Assembly (NCBI GenBank): GCA_963555705.1
Contig: OY743182.1
Coordinates: 51,278,592 to 51,342,591 of the forward strand
Direction: 5' to 3'
Origin: Ligustrum vulgare
Taxonomy: Eukaryota > Streptophyta > Magnoliopsida > Lamiales > Oleaceae
Length of the DNA stretch: 64,000 nucleotides
Of this stretch, positions 31,745-44,647 are shown piece after piece. The notes below the pieces were generated by a model that saw only the letters and a list, made by a program, of their open reading frames with translations, had not been told where the DNA came from and made no database searches. Made by a program: the position numbers and the translations under genes. Within the stretch, counting starts at the first letter, position 1. Every line of letters begins with the position of its first letter.

Positions 31745-32886
31745 ACACCTGTTTGCCGCGGTCAGTTACAAAAAAATAAAAATAAAAAAATAAAAAATTC
31801 AAAATTTTAAACTTTAACTCCGATTCTTTTCACTCTCATTTTGCCAAACTATTACAACTTCGCCATTTACAAACCCCAGACAACTCTCTCTCAAACCCAA
31901 AATCCCTCTTGCTACATTTTACATGTTTTGAAGAAAATACACACATACATCAAGGGATTTTGTTCTACAACTCATACACCTCTTCTTCAAAGCACATCTC
32001 AAGGTATGGTTTTTACATTTTTCTTTGGAAGTTTTGGAATTAAAGTGGGTTTTGGGATGGGTATGATTTTTGTTGCTTAGTTTGAAAGTTTGTGAGAAAA
32101 TAATTGTAGAGATTAGTTCTAGAATAATTTTGGGATGCCTCAATTTAATTGTTTTATTAGAAATTGGAATTTCAGGAGCATTTGGGGTTCTCCTTGTTAA
32201 ATGAACTTTGGTAAATTTATTTATGCACACTAAGTGTTTTCTTCAAGTCTCACTTCACTTAATCTTAGAGTGTAAGATCACTACGATTTGGTGTAATTTA
32301 GTGAAACTTTTGCTTACACTCAATGTTCTTTAAAGTCCTATATTGAATTGGTGACATTGTGGGAAAGTTGTGGAATACTAAGCTTCATTCAAACTTGTGG
32401 AATTTAGTTAACCATCATGCATACAATGTGTTAGCCTAAAACCTCAAATTGTTGAAACTCCTAGAACATTGGATATGTGGGCATTTGGTTCAATTGTGTA
32501 TATGTTGGCTTTGGTGAAGATTATTGAATACATATTTTCATATTGTGTTTGATATGGGCTCCATGAGAATTGAGCCTAAATTTGGGAACATCAGCAACCC
32601 ATGTGCAACCTAAAACTTTGATTTAACAAGAAATGAATGTATGAAAAAAAAAATTCAAGTGCACATTCTATATTTGCATACTACACTTAATTGAGATGAG
32701 TTCTTAGGTGGTCCCTACTTAGTTCATGCAAGTTTCATTCAAGTTTTGGGGAGAATAGTGTATTTCACACTCTTTGACATCATGGCATATAGATTTCATC
32801 TCACTACCATGTTAACCCTTTAAGAAGTAAATACTCTATTTGAGCTAACGCTTTGATATTCTTTGTGTAGGTCCTTTTCACCATAA

Positions 32887-33804
32887 TGTGTCCAAGAGCA
32901 CCCCCATCTCGTGCTACCAAAGGTAAAGGAATTGCAGAATTTTCAAATACGAGGAAGCGCACCCAACTTGAGTCACAATCGTACGAGACATTTGTTTCAG
33001 ATAAGTCTGAGAAGCGAGCATAATCTTTTTGGCACAGAGCGCCCCTAATGGAAAGGGAAATACGATTGAATGAATTGGAGTTCTCTACAATTCCCAATAT
33101 GATAAATGAAAAGGGGTGGACCAAGCTATGTATCAAACCACACAAAGCTTATACAGCAGTGGTGAGGAAATTTATGTGCAACTTCAATGCAGATATCCTG
33201 AATGAGGAAAGTGAGCACTACATGCAAACATAGTGAGGGGATTTTGGGTCCCATTCAGTCCCCCAGATTATTCAATAATACTATAAAATAGAAGAAGGGT
33301 CAACCCACCTCCTATTACCAACTTTGGGGAAGTGGCACAATTCATTTACCCAGCAAACTTGGCCACTCAACAACGTGGTTAATCACGGAGAGATGACTAT
33401 TGAGATGCATTTCTTGCATCAATTTCTCAGCACTAATGTCATCCCTACAACACATACTACTCAAATACACCTCCCAAAAATGACATTGCTATACAAACTT
33501 ACTACTGCGCGGGATATAAATTTTGACGAGGTTATCTTCTATAATGTAAAGGATGCAGCATTAGTTCCTCGGAGCAGATCGAAACTAATCATGCCCAATT
33601 TAATCTCTGCATTGTGCAAAAGAGCGGGGGTCCCCATGCTTCCATCTGAAGTCGAAAAGAATCATGTTCCAGTTTTGAGCCTTGCAACGATGAGGAAATT
33701 AGTAGCTCAAGTCATTTGTCACAAGAATGCAAGAAGGAAATTATTATTGGAAGATGAAGATGACGAGGAAGAAGAAGATGAAGATGAAGATGGGGGGACA
33801 TAGA
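32887..33804 (+). pseudogene. Athila 3' ORF remnant (env-like / plant transposon protein domain)
   Basis: From ATG 32887 (MCPRAPPSR) the frame reads through a K/R-rich segment and a REIRLNELEFS ... RKFMCNFNADIL block, with stops at about 33021 and 33231. A second open frame at 33324-33803 has YKLTTARDINFDEVI, SRSKLIMPNLISALCKRAGV and an acidic tail (EDDEEEEDEDED). These blocks correspond to the extra ORF found after pol in Athila elements, sometimes called env-like. Its function is not established. The two halves are in different frames, so the gene is broken. Confidence 0.6.
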
Positions 33805-34723
33805 GATGAAGATATACCCCTCCAGGTGAACGTGCCAGGTGATCAGCCTGATTCAGTGTTCCATCATAGATGTAGAAGTCGAGGGGGTGTGAATTTTGGG
33901 CCAATATTGAGGCGGGTGCAATAGGGTGAGACTCATTTATTCAGTGTTCCATTAGTCAGCTGCAAGAGGGTGAGACTCATTTACAAGAAGGGCAGGATAT
34001 GATCCTTGCTACACTTCAGTCCCTCAATGACTGTCAATGTCGAGATCATGAGGAAATGATGATGTTACTGCGACGTTTTCAATGGCTGCAAGATCCTCCA
34101 CCAACTCATGAGTTTTGAGTGCCCGGTGCTATCTCTCCTTGTATTTATATTTTTTAACATTAGGGACTAATGTTTCTTTCAAGTTTGGGGAGGGTAGTAT
34201 TATAATTCTAACAATTCTGAGTTAAATTTGTTTTTGTTTTGTTTTTAATGTCTGGTTGTAGTCCTTTGGGCATAAAAAAATAAAAATTTGAATTCTTGGT
34301 TTATGTTGAATAGCCTTGCCTCTCCTGATGACAATTATTTGAAACAGTGGTAATTCATGAACTATGGGCAGGAGTGTTATGCTTGTAGTGATTTTCTATG
34401 CTTGATTATTGTTTGAGCACGTCAACTTGATTATTGCGCATAGTAGTTGCACTTGAATAGTTGGTTGTAGGTTGTCAATATGAACTTAGGATACATTCCC
34501 ACTCAATGCGTTTCATTCCATCACTTTGACCAATTAGTTAGACAGTTTGGGGGTGTAAAACTGATAATAGTTACTGCTTAAGGGTGTGTTGATTCCATGT
34601 GTGCAAAATGTTTATGTGGAGTGACCTTGACTGACAAGAGGAAGTTAGGTAATGACCAAATACAGGTAATCTAATCCCTTGCATAAATTAGGAACATGCA
34701 TGCATCTTTTACCTCTCTTTGTA

Positions 34724-35042
34724 GCCTTTTTTACTCGAGTAATTAAGCCCATAGCGGTATTTTAAAACCTGGTGCCCTAAAGTCAACTCACTTGGGAACC
34801 ACCAGCCTAAAACTCAGTACAGGGGTCATCTAGAAAGCTTAAGAGAGAGGGGTAATTCATATAGATTTAATTCTGTTACCAAAAAAAGAAAATAAAAAAT
34901 TAGGACATTGCATTCACTTGACACCTTTCTTTGGAGCGTAGTGACTCGAGTGATTAAGCCCGCAGGGGTATTTCAAATCCTGGTGCCCTATGGTCATCTG
35001 ACTTGGGAGCCACCGGCCTAAAGTTCGCTGCATGGGGCATTA
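34724..35042. repeat. Dispersed ~100-bp duplicate in Athila 3' region
   Basis: The string from ctcgagtaattaagccc ... ctggtgccctaaagtcaactcacttgggaaccaccagcctaaa (34734-34813) recurs, diverged, at 34943-35023, about 207 bp downstream. Confidence 0.8.
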
Positions 35043-35860
35043 TTAGCTTAATGGAGAAGAGTACTACATGATATTAGAATTTAGGTCATAGTTTGCACAT
35101 TTGGGATTAAGATGACTAGTGAGTTTGAATTACCTAGTGGATGTCTGAAGGTTGGGGCACTCGATTAAAGGAGAATCATCGTAACCCTAGGTAGAAACCA
35201 TCATCCGTTAGACACACCTAAACTTGAACGGGAAAGAATTAGTGATTTAGGAAGCAACCTTACAAATTATACCTTGAGTTAGAGAGAAAATAACAAGTTT
35301 GGGGGAAAGTACATCTCACGAGAGGGATAGCGAAATTTGAGCACAAAGGGTCGGGAGATCACTTATGCACGCTATGATGATTGAGTTGACCGGACACACA
35401 CACACATTGAGCATAGGTTGAATTAAAACTTGTATAGCATTGTTTGAATACTTTTCAGGGATTACTGGAGTTTTAAATCCTGAAGTAAAGAAGGTGGGTT
35501 ATTTGACACGTGTGATGTCGAGAGTCGTAGTCAAAATTTTTCATTTTATACTTGCATGCGTATGCTAACTCTATCTTATTCGAGGACGAACAAGAGTTTA
35601 AGTTTGGGGGATTTGATAAGTGCAATTTTGCACTTATTTTTATTCTTAAAGTCGTACTATTGTGAGTATTGTAGAATATGATATTGTTAAATTGTGTGTA
35701 TATTTCAATTGTTTCAGGAATAACTCGAATTGGAATGCGTTTGGGCACAAAACAAGGAAAAGTGACTAAATCACACAACAAGGGAAAGTATGGGGACCAA
35801 TTTGTAAATGGTAGAAAGATGGGGTACCTGAGTTGCAATTCTGCCTAATTTTTTACTCGA

Positions 35861-37907
35861 ACTGCTTGGTTAGTTGGTTACCTTTCAAATCATCATTGCT
35901 TATGCATGAATTTTTTCCATTATCAATTATTTATACAGAGGAGGTGTAGCATAATTCTTGCAAAATCACTTTAAACATAGACTTTGTGTCTCAATGTGGG
36001 AATTTTACCAATGTTTATCAAGAAGCCTCATGTTGTTGAAGGATGCAATATGTGGGGGAGGGGGAATTATATTACCACGTGATGAATGGTAATGAAATGA
36101 TGGTGATTTACAACGTAACTTATTTCGTTAGTAAGGAGTTTGTTAGTTTTTAAACTTATCTAGATATGCTCTTACTCATTTGGGTAGACTGTTGAATGGT
36201 ATGAAGAGATTAGATGATATTGATAATTAAGAAGGTAACTTGGCAGCCTTTTAATGTGAATGAGAGGGAATTAGGACCAAGATGTGCTAAGAGCCAATTC
36301 AAATAGTTTGATTTTAAAATGTCAGAACCTATGCCCACTAAACAAGAATAGCGGGTAGAGATGCTCAGAGATTATTAAAGACTTTCCATAATCTAGAATC
36401 TATTCACTATAGGCAGGAAAATAAGAACTATTTTTGGAAGTTATTTTGATTATTTTTCCTTGTTCATTTTCATGGCTATTGTTTTGAATTATGTAGTTTT
36501 CCATGCTTTTAATTTGGTATCTTTCATTATTTACTAGGAATTGCAAGGTAGAATAGATTTTTACATGGAAATTCTCTCCCAATTCTTCTTTCATCCTCTC
36601 CCAAATTTCTATTTTTTTGCCCTCTTCCCCCTTGTTTTGCTAAAAGACAATATCATTTCATCCTTAAACAAAAACCACATAACATTATCCTTTCCCTTCT
36701 TACTTATTTTTAGTGTTCTGCTCTATATTCACTTGCTTTATGTAACTTGCTGCATAATGTCACTGTGTTGCTTATGACCATATTAAAAACTTTGACCTTT
36801 TCGCTACTTAGAGTCGTAGTCTCGTAGACACATAGTACTTTAGCTAAACTTAAAAATTACTTTTAAGTAACTGAGCTTGCTTTAAATTAAATAATTTTTT
36901 GTTGCTTAATGTTGGAAATAAGTTATTAGTTCGAAAGTAACACCCTAGTAGAATAAAAGAAACAAGCTACTGTTTTGGGAAAACATGCAAGATTTGGCTT
37001 AGGGTTGCCCATTTTTATTAATTCATGAGTTTTATATTTTTTTGTTCCTTTTTTACTAAGTCACTACTAAATTGTATGCTATATACCTTTCTTAACTATT
37101 TTAGTTTCATACCATGTCCATACAACTTTATAGTAAGATGAGCTACCGAGATCCATTTAATGCAAGCCGATTAGAAGCAACTAAGTACTTGGATAAATTT
37201 TTCTGGAAGATATATACTTTGTCTCTTTAGTGTTCACATGTAGAGACAAAAGTGAAGGAAACAAAACATGTTAATGAACTTTGAAGTTATCCTCTTGGGC
37301 ATGGTCTCTCCTTATATTTGAGTATTCGTCTAAACTTCTACTGCTAATATTTCATAATTTCACTTTTTATGCTTATAAGGTGAATTTGATTTTTGCAAGT
37401 TATCAAAATATTTATAATTTATGTTGTAGCTAATTTACCATTTTAGATTTTTCAATTGATGAATATGAATATGAATATGAATGCAGCCATATGTGGTGAA
37501 TGTGGAGAGCAAGTTCAATACCTAATTTTAAGCTGGGACTAAATTTTTTGCTTGTTCATTTGGTGAGAATGTGGACAAAATGTGATTTGGTAGGAGGGAC
37601 ACATTGTTTGATCTTTCCATGGATTTATGTAGATAAATTTTATTAGACCTGTGATTACTGAGTTTAGTTTGTGTATTTGGTCAGTGAACCTGTACTCATT
37701 AAAAATAGTGAATTGAAATACTTTCTCAAAACTCTTACTTGATTAGAAAAATAGACTAGATGTTTTCTGCTAACTATTCAAATCATGAAATGATAAAATT
37801 TGTCTGTAAGTCGGAAATTAAATGGTCCATTGCAATTTCTGAATGAGGAAGCATTAATGCTGATATTTTATCAATATGAAATCTCTATCTGTATCATGGT
37901 ATTATTC
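35861..37907. other. AT-rich non-coding DNA, possibly intronic or Helitron-derived
   Basis: No open frame of note. Two ctgcag/tgcag-like and T-rich stretches give an intron-like texture. Nothing was recognised. Confidence 0.35.
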
Positions 37908-38290
37908 AAATTGCTTGTGCTAATTTTGCTTTCTGCTTCTTCCTGGAAAATGTGAACAGTCCTAATTTCATGGTTTGTGTATGAGACGAGACTTATATGT
38001 TGAAAGAACTTCAGATTTTGACTTGTGTTGGACTTTATTGGAAAGACTGTTTATAAACTCACTGGTTCATCACCGTGAATTATGATGATATTGGTACCAA
38101 ATTGCTTGCACTTTTTTTGCTTTCTGCTTCTTCCTGAAAAATTTGAATAGTCCTAATTTCGTGATTTGTGTATGAGACGAGACTTATATGTTGAAGGAAC
38201 TTCATATTCTGACTTTTGTTGGACTTTATTAGTAAGACTGCTTATAAACTCACAAGTCCATCACCGTGAATTCAGATGATACTGGTACCA
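37908..38290. repeat. Tandem duplication, ~191-bp unit, two copies
   Basis: Copy 1 starts aaattgcttgtgctaa (37908) and copy 2 aaattgcttgcacttt (38099). Both contain tgctttctgcttcttcctg, gtatgagacgagacttatat and aaactcac...ccatcaccgtgaatt, and end at ggtacca. There are many point differences, so the duplication is old. Confidence 0.85.
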
Positions 38291-38699
38291 ATTTAATGTT
38301 CTACTTTGAATTAGAGAATGAACTGGCAATGATCTTACTATTGAAGCATAAGTTATGGTCGTACTAATATATTATATTTAACAATTTTTTTAAAATCATT
38401 TAGGGTCCATGAAGTATCCATTTTCGATGTATGCTACTTAGATGTTCACAATAGATGAAATAACTATGTAGTTATTCTTTACTACTATTTTTACATTCGC
38501 ATGTTCCTTACATTAGATTTGGTTGTGTATATATTATTATTTTTTTCCTTTTTATATTTAGTTGTACCTATGCCACTTCCTTGTACTTGTGCATCAATTT
38601 ACCTTGGGTAATTCATTACCCGTTTTTTTTCATATATACTTTCTTCATGTGAAAAGTTGTTTCTTTTTCTAATGACGAAGTACAAAGAAATTTTCATGT

Positions 38700-39027
38700 G
38701 AAGGATCCACTATGAGTGCACCCTCAGATGCAGAGTCAATAACAACGTAAAAGAGTCCAAACATTTGGATCGACTAGCAGAAAATTGAGACGTTTGTTTA
38801 ATCTAGAAGGTAATATTTTTTCTGGATGAACAGCTTTCGGGAAAAAAAAATTGCGCTAAAATGATTGCATGCTTTTAACATTATATAGTATAATATGGGT
38901 TTTAATTTGTAGACAACTTTAGAATTTCATTTTTGTATTCATTTCTTATCTACATGTTATTAGTTTGTAATGCATTGATTTTGTTCGTTTTAAAGTTGAA
39001 ACCATTAATGTACAAGAGAATGCTGCA
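38700..39027 (+). other. Exon-like remnant left of Tat element 2 insertion
   Basis: Translation around 38728-38810 gives phrases such as QRKRVQTFGSTSRKLRRLFNLE with an upstream in-frame stop. 38993-39027 (VETINVQENAA) would join across the insertion to 47322-47385 (TTFSVEVSTIKTSNDTLHDHIS, then a possible gt splice site). I do not recognise the protein; a Helitron-associated RPA-like gene is one possibility. The evidence is weak. Confidence 0.25.
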
Positions 39028-39754
39028 TGTTTCGGTAATTTTTCTGACCTTGATGTGACAAGATCAAAAGCTGCTATTTTGTTGGAGAAGATTATCCAAG
39101 CCGCCAAGAAACCTGCAAAAAGGCAACGAGAGATGCCCTCGTCGCCCCTCCAGTGTAAGAATTAGTATTTTGGAGAAGGAGAAAATAATATAGAGAATAT
39201 TCAAGAGCTTATGAAAATATGAATATTGTGTATGTAATTATGAACGTAGGAGACCTATTTATAAGAATTAGAATAAGTCTTCCAATTCTAGTAGGAAAAG
39301 AGTTTTTAATTAAAAGAAGTTACCTTATAAGAATACTCCTTAAGAGAATTGGATTATCTTTTAGGTAAAGATAATTTAATTACATCATTATCTTAATTTT
39401 CTAGGATGTATGGCCCAAGACATAATCCATTAACATGTTTTAAGGTTAGGTCCAGTCCTAAATGGACCCATGTGCCGGGCTTATCCTATGATTATCAAGA
39501 GACAGGTCGGTCAACGAGGTCGGGCTTGCCCAGAAAGAATAGGTTATCCATGTTTACGACCTTGATATCAATCTTTTATTAAAATCGTGCTTTTCACATA
39601 GCTCGAGATTTATATTGGTATTTGTAAATAAGATCGGCCCAAAATGTGACATCGGGCCATAGAAGAAGTCGGCCCAAAGCATGACCTTGGGCCTCAAACA
39701 TAAATGTAAAAAGTAATATTCTGATAATGTAATGACCAAAAAATGTACCGATCA
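39028..39754 (-). repeat. 3' LTR of Tat element 2
   Basis: 727 bp. It lacks about 26 bp (catcacaagatcatgacgc... region) present in the other LTR. Confidence 0.85.
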
Positions 39755-40039
39755 TTAGCCCCCGTGCGTCAGAGGTCGGGTTTCGGCCTCTAGACGTATG
39801 TCATATCAAGTGTAAATATTGTTTGAGGAGGGTAACCATGAACTTATGTTGGACGAACAAGCCCGAACATGAGGACCCGAGCATTGAAGTTTTGTTCGTA
39901 CATGCTAACGTAATGTTCGGGAACATGTACTCATCATAAGCCCCCGTGTATCCTGTATCGAATTCGAGGAGAGATGGACGCGAAGTAATGTGATATCGTA
40001 GTTTTGGTAGAATGCGATTTGACGCGATGGTTATGTTAT

Positions 40040-42060
40040 GGGCAAATAACAAGAGCTTATGTTAAGTAAGGAATGAGTCCAAACTTATGCTAAGCAATAA
40101 TAAGCAAATTTCATGTTAAGTAATGAGCTAGAGCTTATGTTTAGTAAGCCAGAACTTATGTTGAGGAAGAAATAAGTTGAGCTCATGTTTAAATAATAGC
40201 TAAGAATAAGCTGAGCCTATTAATTAATAAGTTTGAGCTTTTGTTAGCGAGAATTAATCGCGAGCTTATGTTATGTAATAATAGGCCTAGTTCTTGTTAA
40301 GTGATGAACTCGAGCTTAACATAGGTAATAAGCTTGATGGTGAGAAATAACCAGCCGAGCTCATGTTATGTAATGAGCTTAAGCTTAGGTTGAGCTTATG
40401 TTAAGCAAAGAATAAGTCGAGCTTATTTAAATAATAAGCCCGAACTTATGTCGACCCGAGGGCTTCATTATATCAATTTGATTACTTGATTCCTTGGGGA
40501 TGGCCATGTCTACTTGCTCAGGAAAGTATTTAATTGCTTGCTCGTGCTTAAGGTTTTGAGTGCTTGCACGTGGGCAAGAAACAATTTCGCTAAGGTAGTG
40601 TCATCAATAACCAGTGAAAGTCGTGCTTTGTGACCGACCTTGTAAATTATTTTTATAAAGAAGGGGTCAAGCCCTTAACTTTGTGATTTTGTGTAATGTA
40701 CAAAAATAGTTGATAGGTCGGGCATGTTCCCGAGCTTTGAACTTGTTTTCGTAAAAATTTTGTAGACTTGTCTTTTACCTGGAGTATGCCTCGTAGACTG
40801 CTTGTAATTTTTGTGAATAAATTCACAAGTTTCAGTTAAGTACATTATATTCGTGTTTTGTTCGTAAATTAATTTCACAAGCTGGGCGTTTGAACCAGTT
40901 TTGTTACTTCAAGAATAGTTTGAAAAAGTCGTGTTCATCCGACCTTGTGAGTTTCTAGTTCAAAGCTGGGGGCTAGCTTCTATAATTTGAAGTATAGTTA
41001 TACAGGTCGGTCATGGTCGACCTTATGAACTTTAGTGCAAAGGAAGGGTCAAGCCCTGCCCTTTTGTGAGTTTATGAAAAATAGTTTGTAACATCGAGCA
41101 AGGCTGACCTTGTACATGATTTACACAAAGAAGTGGTCATGGTTTTGACTTTGTATAATTTAAGGGAATGGTTAGTCAGGTCGGGCACTTAGGCCGACTT
41201 GATAAACCGCACAAAGAAGGGGTCAAATCCTTGACCTTGTATAATTTAAGGAAATAGGTCGAGCAGGTAGGCCGACGTTGTAAACTCTTTGTAGGGAAGC
41301 AATCTGTGAGGCCGGGCATGATGGTCGACCCTGTAAATTACTTGTGCTGAACTAATTCGTCAGGTTGGAAATTTTGGTCGACCTTGTGATTTATTTGCGA
41401 GGAAATAATTTGTAACGCCTTGCCATATGAGACATTGTAAATTATTTGCGAGAAATTATTTGTAACGCCTTGCCATATGAGAAATTGTAAATTATTTGCG
41501 AGGAAATAATTTGTAACGTCTTGCCATATGAGACATTGTAAATTACTTGACCTTGTGCTCTCAGGAGATAGTTTGTAAAATCATGCTTTGTGGTCGACCT
41601 TGTAAATCATTCCCAATGTGATTGTTTGGTAGGCTTTCTGCAATTATCGCAGTTATTTTTATTCGATGAATGGAGGGCATAGATGCTAACCTCAGATTAG
41701 CGAGAGATTATGGCTTGCATTGATAATAGAACATATTGATATCTTTAAGTAAGGAATAAACCGAGATTATGTTAAGTAATAATCTTTAATTTATGTTAAA
41801 AAGCGACAAGTCGAGCTTATGTTGAGTAATAAGTCCAAGCCTGTTTTAGCGGGAGTTATAGGCCGAGTTCATGTTAGCACATAAGCCCGAGCTTGTGTTA
41901 GGAAATAATAGGTTGGGCTCATGTTTAAATAATGAGCTCAAGTTAATGTTAAGGAATGATGAGCTGAGCTCATGCTAATTAATAAGCTCAAGCTTATGTT
42001 AGGCAAGGAATAAGCTGAACTTATGTTGAGTAATAAGCCCAAGCTTATTTTAGCGAGAAT
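40040..42060 (-). repeat. Three families of diverged tandem repeats in Tat element 2
   Basis: (1) gagcttatgttaagtaat-type units of about 25-32 bp fill 40040-40460 and again 41735-42060. (2) Units of roughly 100 bp containing caggtcgggcatgg, tcgaccttgtaaatt and gaaggggtcaagcc fill 40600-41390. (3) 41400-41560 has about three copies of the ~49-bp monomer, reverse complement of the array at 22280-22870 in Tat element 1. All lie next to the 3' LTR, the repeat-prone 3' region of Tat elements. Confidence 0.8.
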
Positions 42061-42289
42061 TTAATTGATTCAAAGCAAACCTTTTCCCAATTAATATGAT
42101 TAACTATCGAAGAAAATGGTTGGAGCATGTTAATCAATGTAGATTGTACCTAGGAAGGTTATACTAAAGTATATTAAGTGTTTCTATTGGTGATCACATA
42201 GAAATATGATGTTTTATATAATTGGTCACTATGTGAATCACTTTATAATTTATTATTTAACTCAGCTAATTTTCAGATTATACAAACTT

Positions 42290-44580
42290 TAGAAAAAATA
42301 GCATGAATCACCATGGGAATGGATCAAATAAATTCAAACTTAGCAAGCAATTGAGTTCAACTAGTGCATTATTGATCTGATCATACTTGTAAATAACGAG
42401 ACCAAAGTTGCAATCTGATTTTATCAATTAAATCAACATATTAACAGATTATGAGACTTTCAAAGATCAATAATTAATTGATTGTAATCCTTTAGGAATA
42501 TTGCTTATAAATCATAATGGTTTTGTCAGAATTGTATCAAGAACGTTCCATTTTGAGTCTTGGTCGCAGCTCTCGACTTGATCTAAGAAGTAGAGGGACC
42601 AACAAATAAGCATATCACAACCTATTGTAGATTTAATAAACTGGTCTCAACTTACTGAATAGATTATCAATGTGGGCAAAGATAATTAACCCTATTAAGA
42701 GTTGATTAGCTCTTTATTTAGAAGTAATCACAAATAATATGGGATTGCAAAATTTTTGAGCTCTAACACATGATCAACATTATGCAACGATTATTGAATT
42801 AATAAAGAGTGTTAGGTTACACCTTGATTTTGCACTTCCAAGGGTATATTCAGAAATGACCAAGGACCTGAGGAAATCCATGCTTAGCATTAAGCCGTAT
42901 TTGCATCGGAGGGTTTGATCAAAAGGCTCGGCAATCACAACTGGAGGCCATATTGTACCATAATTGATAGGAGATCCGGTTGAGGCGATTTATCCAAATC
43001 TCGTAGGAGGGACATAAATTTAAGTTAAATTAAGATTACTTCAACTTTATCAAATCCTATAAAATGTCAAGTAACTAATGACATGGCTTTAAAAGCTTTC
43101 CATTCTTCAATGGAAGCAAATGAATGAAAACATCTCAATATTTCTCTTTTTATTAATGTTAGCAAGGAAGTAATAACATAGTGACTAGAGGCACATCCAG
43201 TTAAGTCTCAAGTGCAAAATTCTTTAAAAAAAATGTGGTGAACAAGTCCAGTGAATGACACAAAAAATGATACTCAATATGTAGAAGTGCAGCATTGTGG
43301 CACAGAGGATTTGCATTCGAAGTCATCTTGCACCCATCTTAGCTAAGTCATAGGTGGAAATAGTGAAATGTATGCAATGCCAAAGATATTGACTTGAATC
43401 AAATTTCAGTTCTTGATAGGTTTCTATCCGTGGAAGGTTATGAATTGGTTAAACTAAATAAAGAGACCAAGGTTGAGGACCTATGATCTTTTATTATTGG
43501 GTCAAAGCCATCAAGAAAAATGATTGAATTGGGCTTTTCATATATCACCCATCTACCTTGATTTTTGTTCATATATAAACTTCTTAGGATATAGCATGAA
43601 AATTTGAACCAGATAGTAATGTATATCATTTGCACATCATCATTCAAAATTTGAAAATTAACCCGCCAATAATACTTTCAACAATAGTCCTTATTTTCTT
43701 TACATTTGAAAATTGTTAACTGGGAACATTGTAGTGGCTTGCAAGAGACGAAGTGAGTCACAAGTGAAAAACTTTACAAATAGGGAAATGGGTATGAAGA
43801 CATATTTGATAGGCTTATTGATGAACTGCAAGTGCCAGGAAAAGCCTTGATTCGCATGCACAAGCTGATCACTTGACCAGAAGTGCATACCAATAAAGCA
43901 GAGCAATTATCAATGAAAAAATCCAATTAATCAAACATTCGCAAAGACACAACAAACAACAAATATAAACTGCAACACAAAAATATACTAGAAGGCTTTA
44001 AATTGCTCCCAAAGGCTCAAGAGTGCAGCAGTGTTCTCAAAGCTATTTTTAGCCCTCTTTTGCAAAGAAAAAAGTTTGGTGCGGGCATTTTAACAAACAT
44101 GTTGTGTGCACTTCAATTATTAAGAATCCTTCGAAGAAATTCAAAATGCTCAACAGATTTTGCCAGAGGCCTCAAAATCTTAATAGTGTCAATGGGAGCA
44201 ACAAGGATCTCAATAATTATATTTGGAGGTTGGAACACATCGTGTTAAGAGGCAGGTTTTAAAAGTAGATTGATTAGAATTCAGCAATCATTCCCAAGAC
44301 ATAAAAGTTTTAGATTATCAAAAATAGCATGAACCAACATGGAATAGATCCTATAACCTTTGATTCAGCAAGCAATCCAAATTGAATTTAACTCATACAT
44401 CATGGGATCAAATTTTTCTAAGACAAGTAACCATATTTAGAGTTGATTAGCCATTATTCTAGAAATAATCCAAGAGCATACGGGATTGCATAAATTTTAA
44501 TTTATCAATCTCGCACAAGATTTCTATCAGCTAATGCAAGGATTAATGAATAGGGTTAGAGTACACCTGGTTTCGAGAAT
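42290..44580. repeat. Diverged duplication about 2 kb apart inside Tat element 2
   Basis: 42290-42840 and 44310-44575 share an ordered series of phrases: aaaaatagcatgaa, gcaagcaatt/gcaagcaatcc, agagttgattagc, agaa(g/a)taatc, gggattgca and gttacacct/gtacacctgg. No coding content was recognised. Confidence 0.6.
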
Positions 44581-44647
44581 GGTATGGCCAATAAATTGAT
44601 CTCGGTGATTATATTGCATGTGGTGGCCTGGAATGAGACCATCGAAA

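Larger units (their letters stand above)
29885..35860 (+). mobile_element. Athila-type Ty3/gypsy relic, 5' truncated
   Basis: This is the 3' half of a pol gene (RNase H, integrase), a second ORF remnant, a long 3' region, and the beginning of a 3' LTR. The purine tract aagtttgggggatt is followed by tgataagtgcaattttgc at 35614, a typical Athila-group LTR start. No 5' LTR, gag or RT was found. The LTR end is not clear; similarity appears lost near 35860. Confidence 0.75.

Noticed and set aside
33719..33904. Poly-serine minus-strand frame
   Set aside because: Shadow of the acidic GAA/GAT-rich tail of the Athila 3' ORF.
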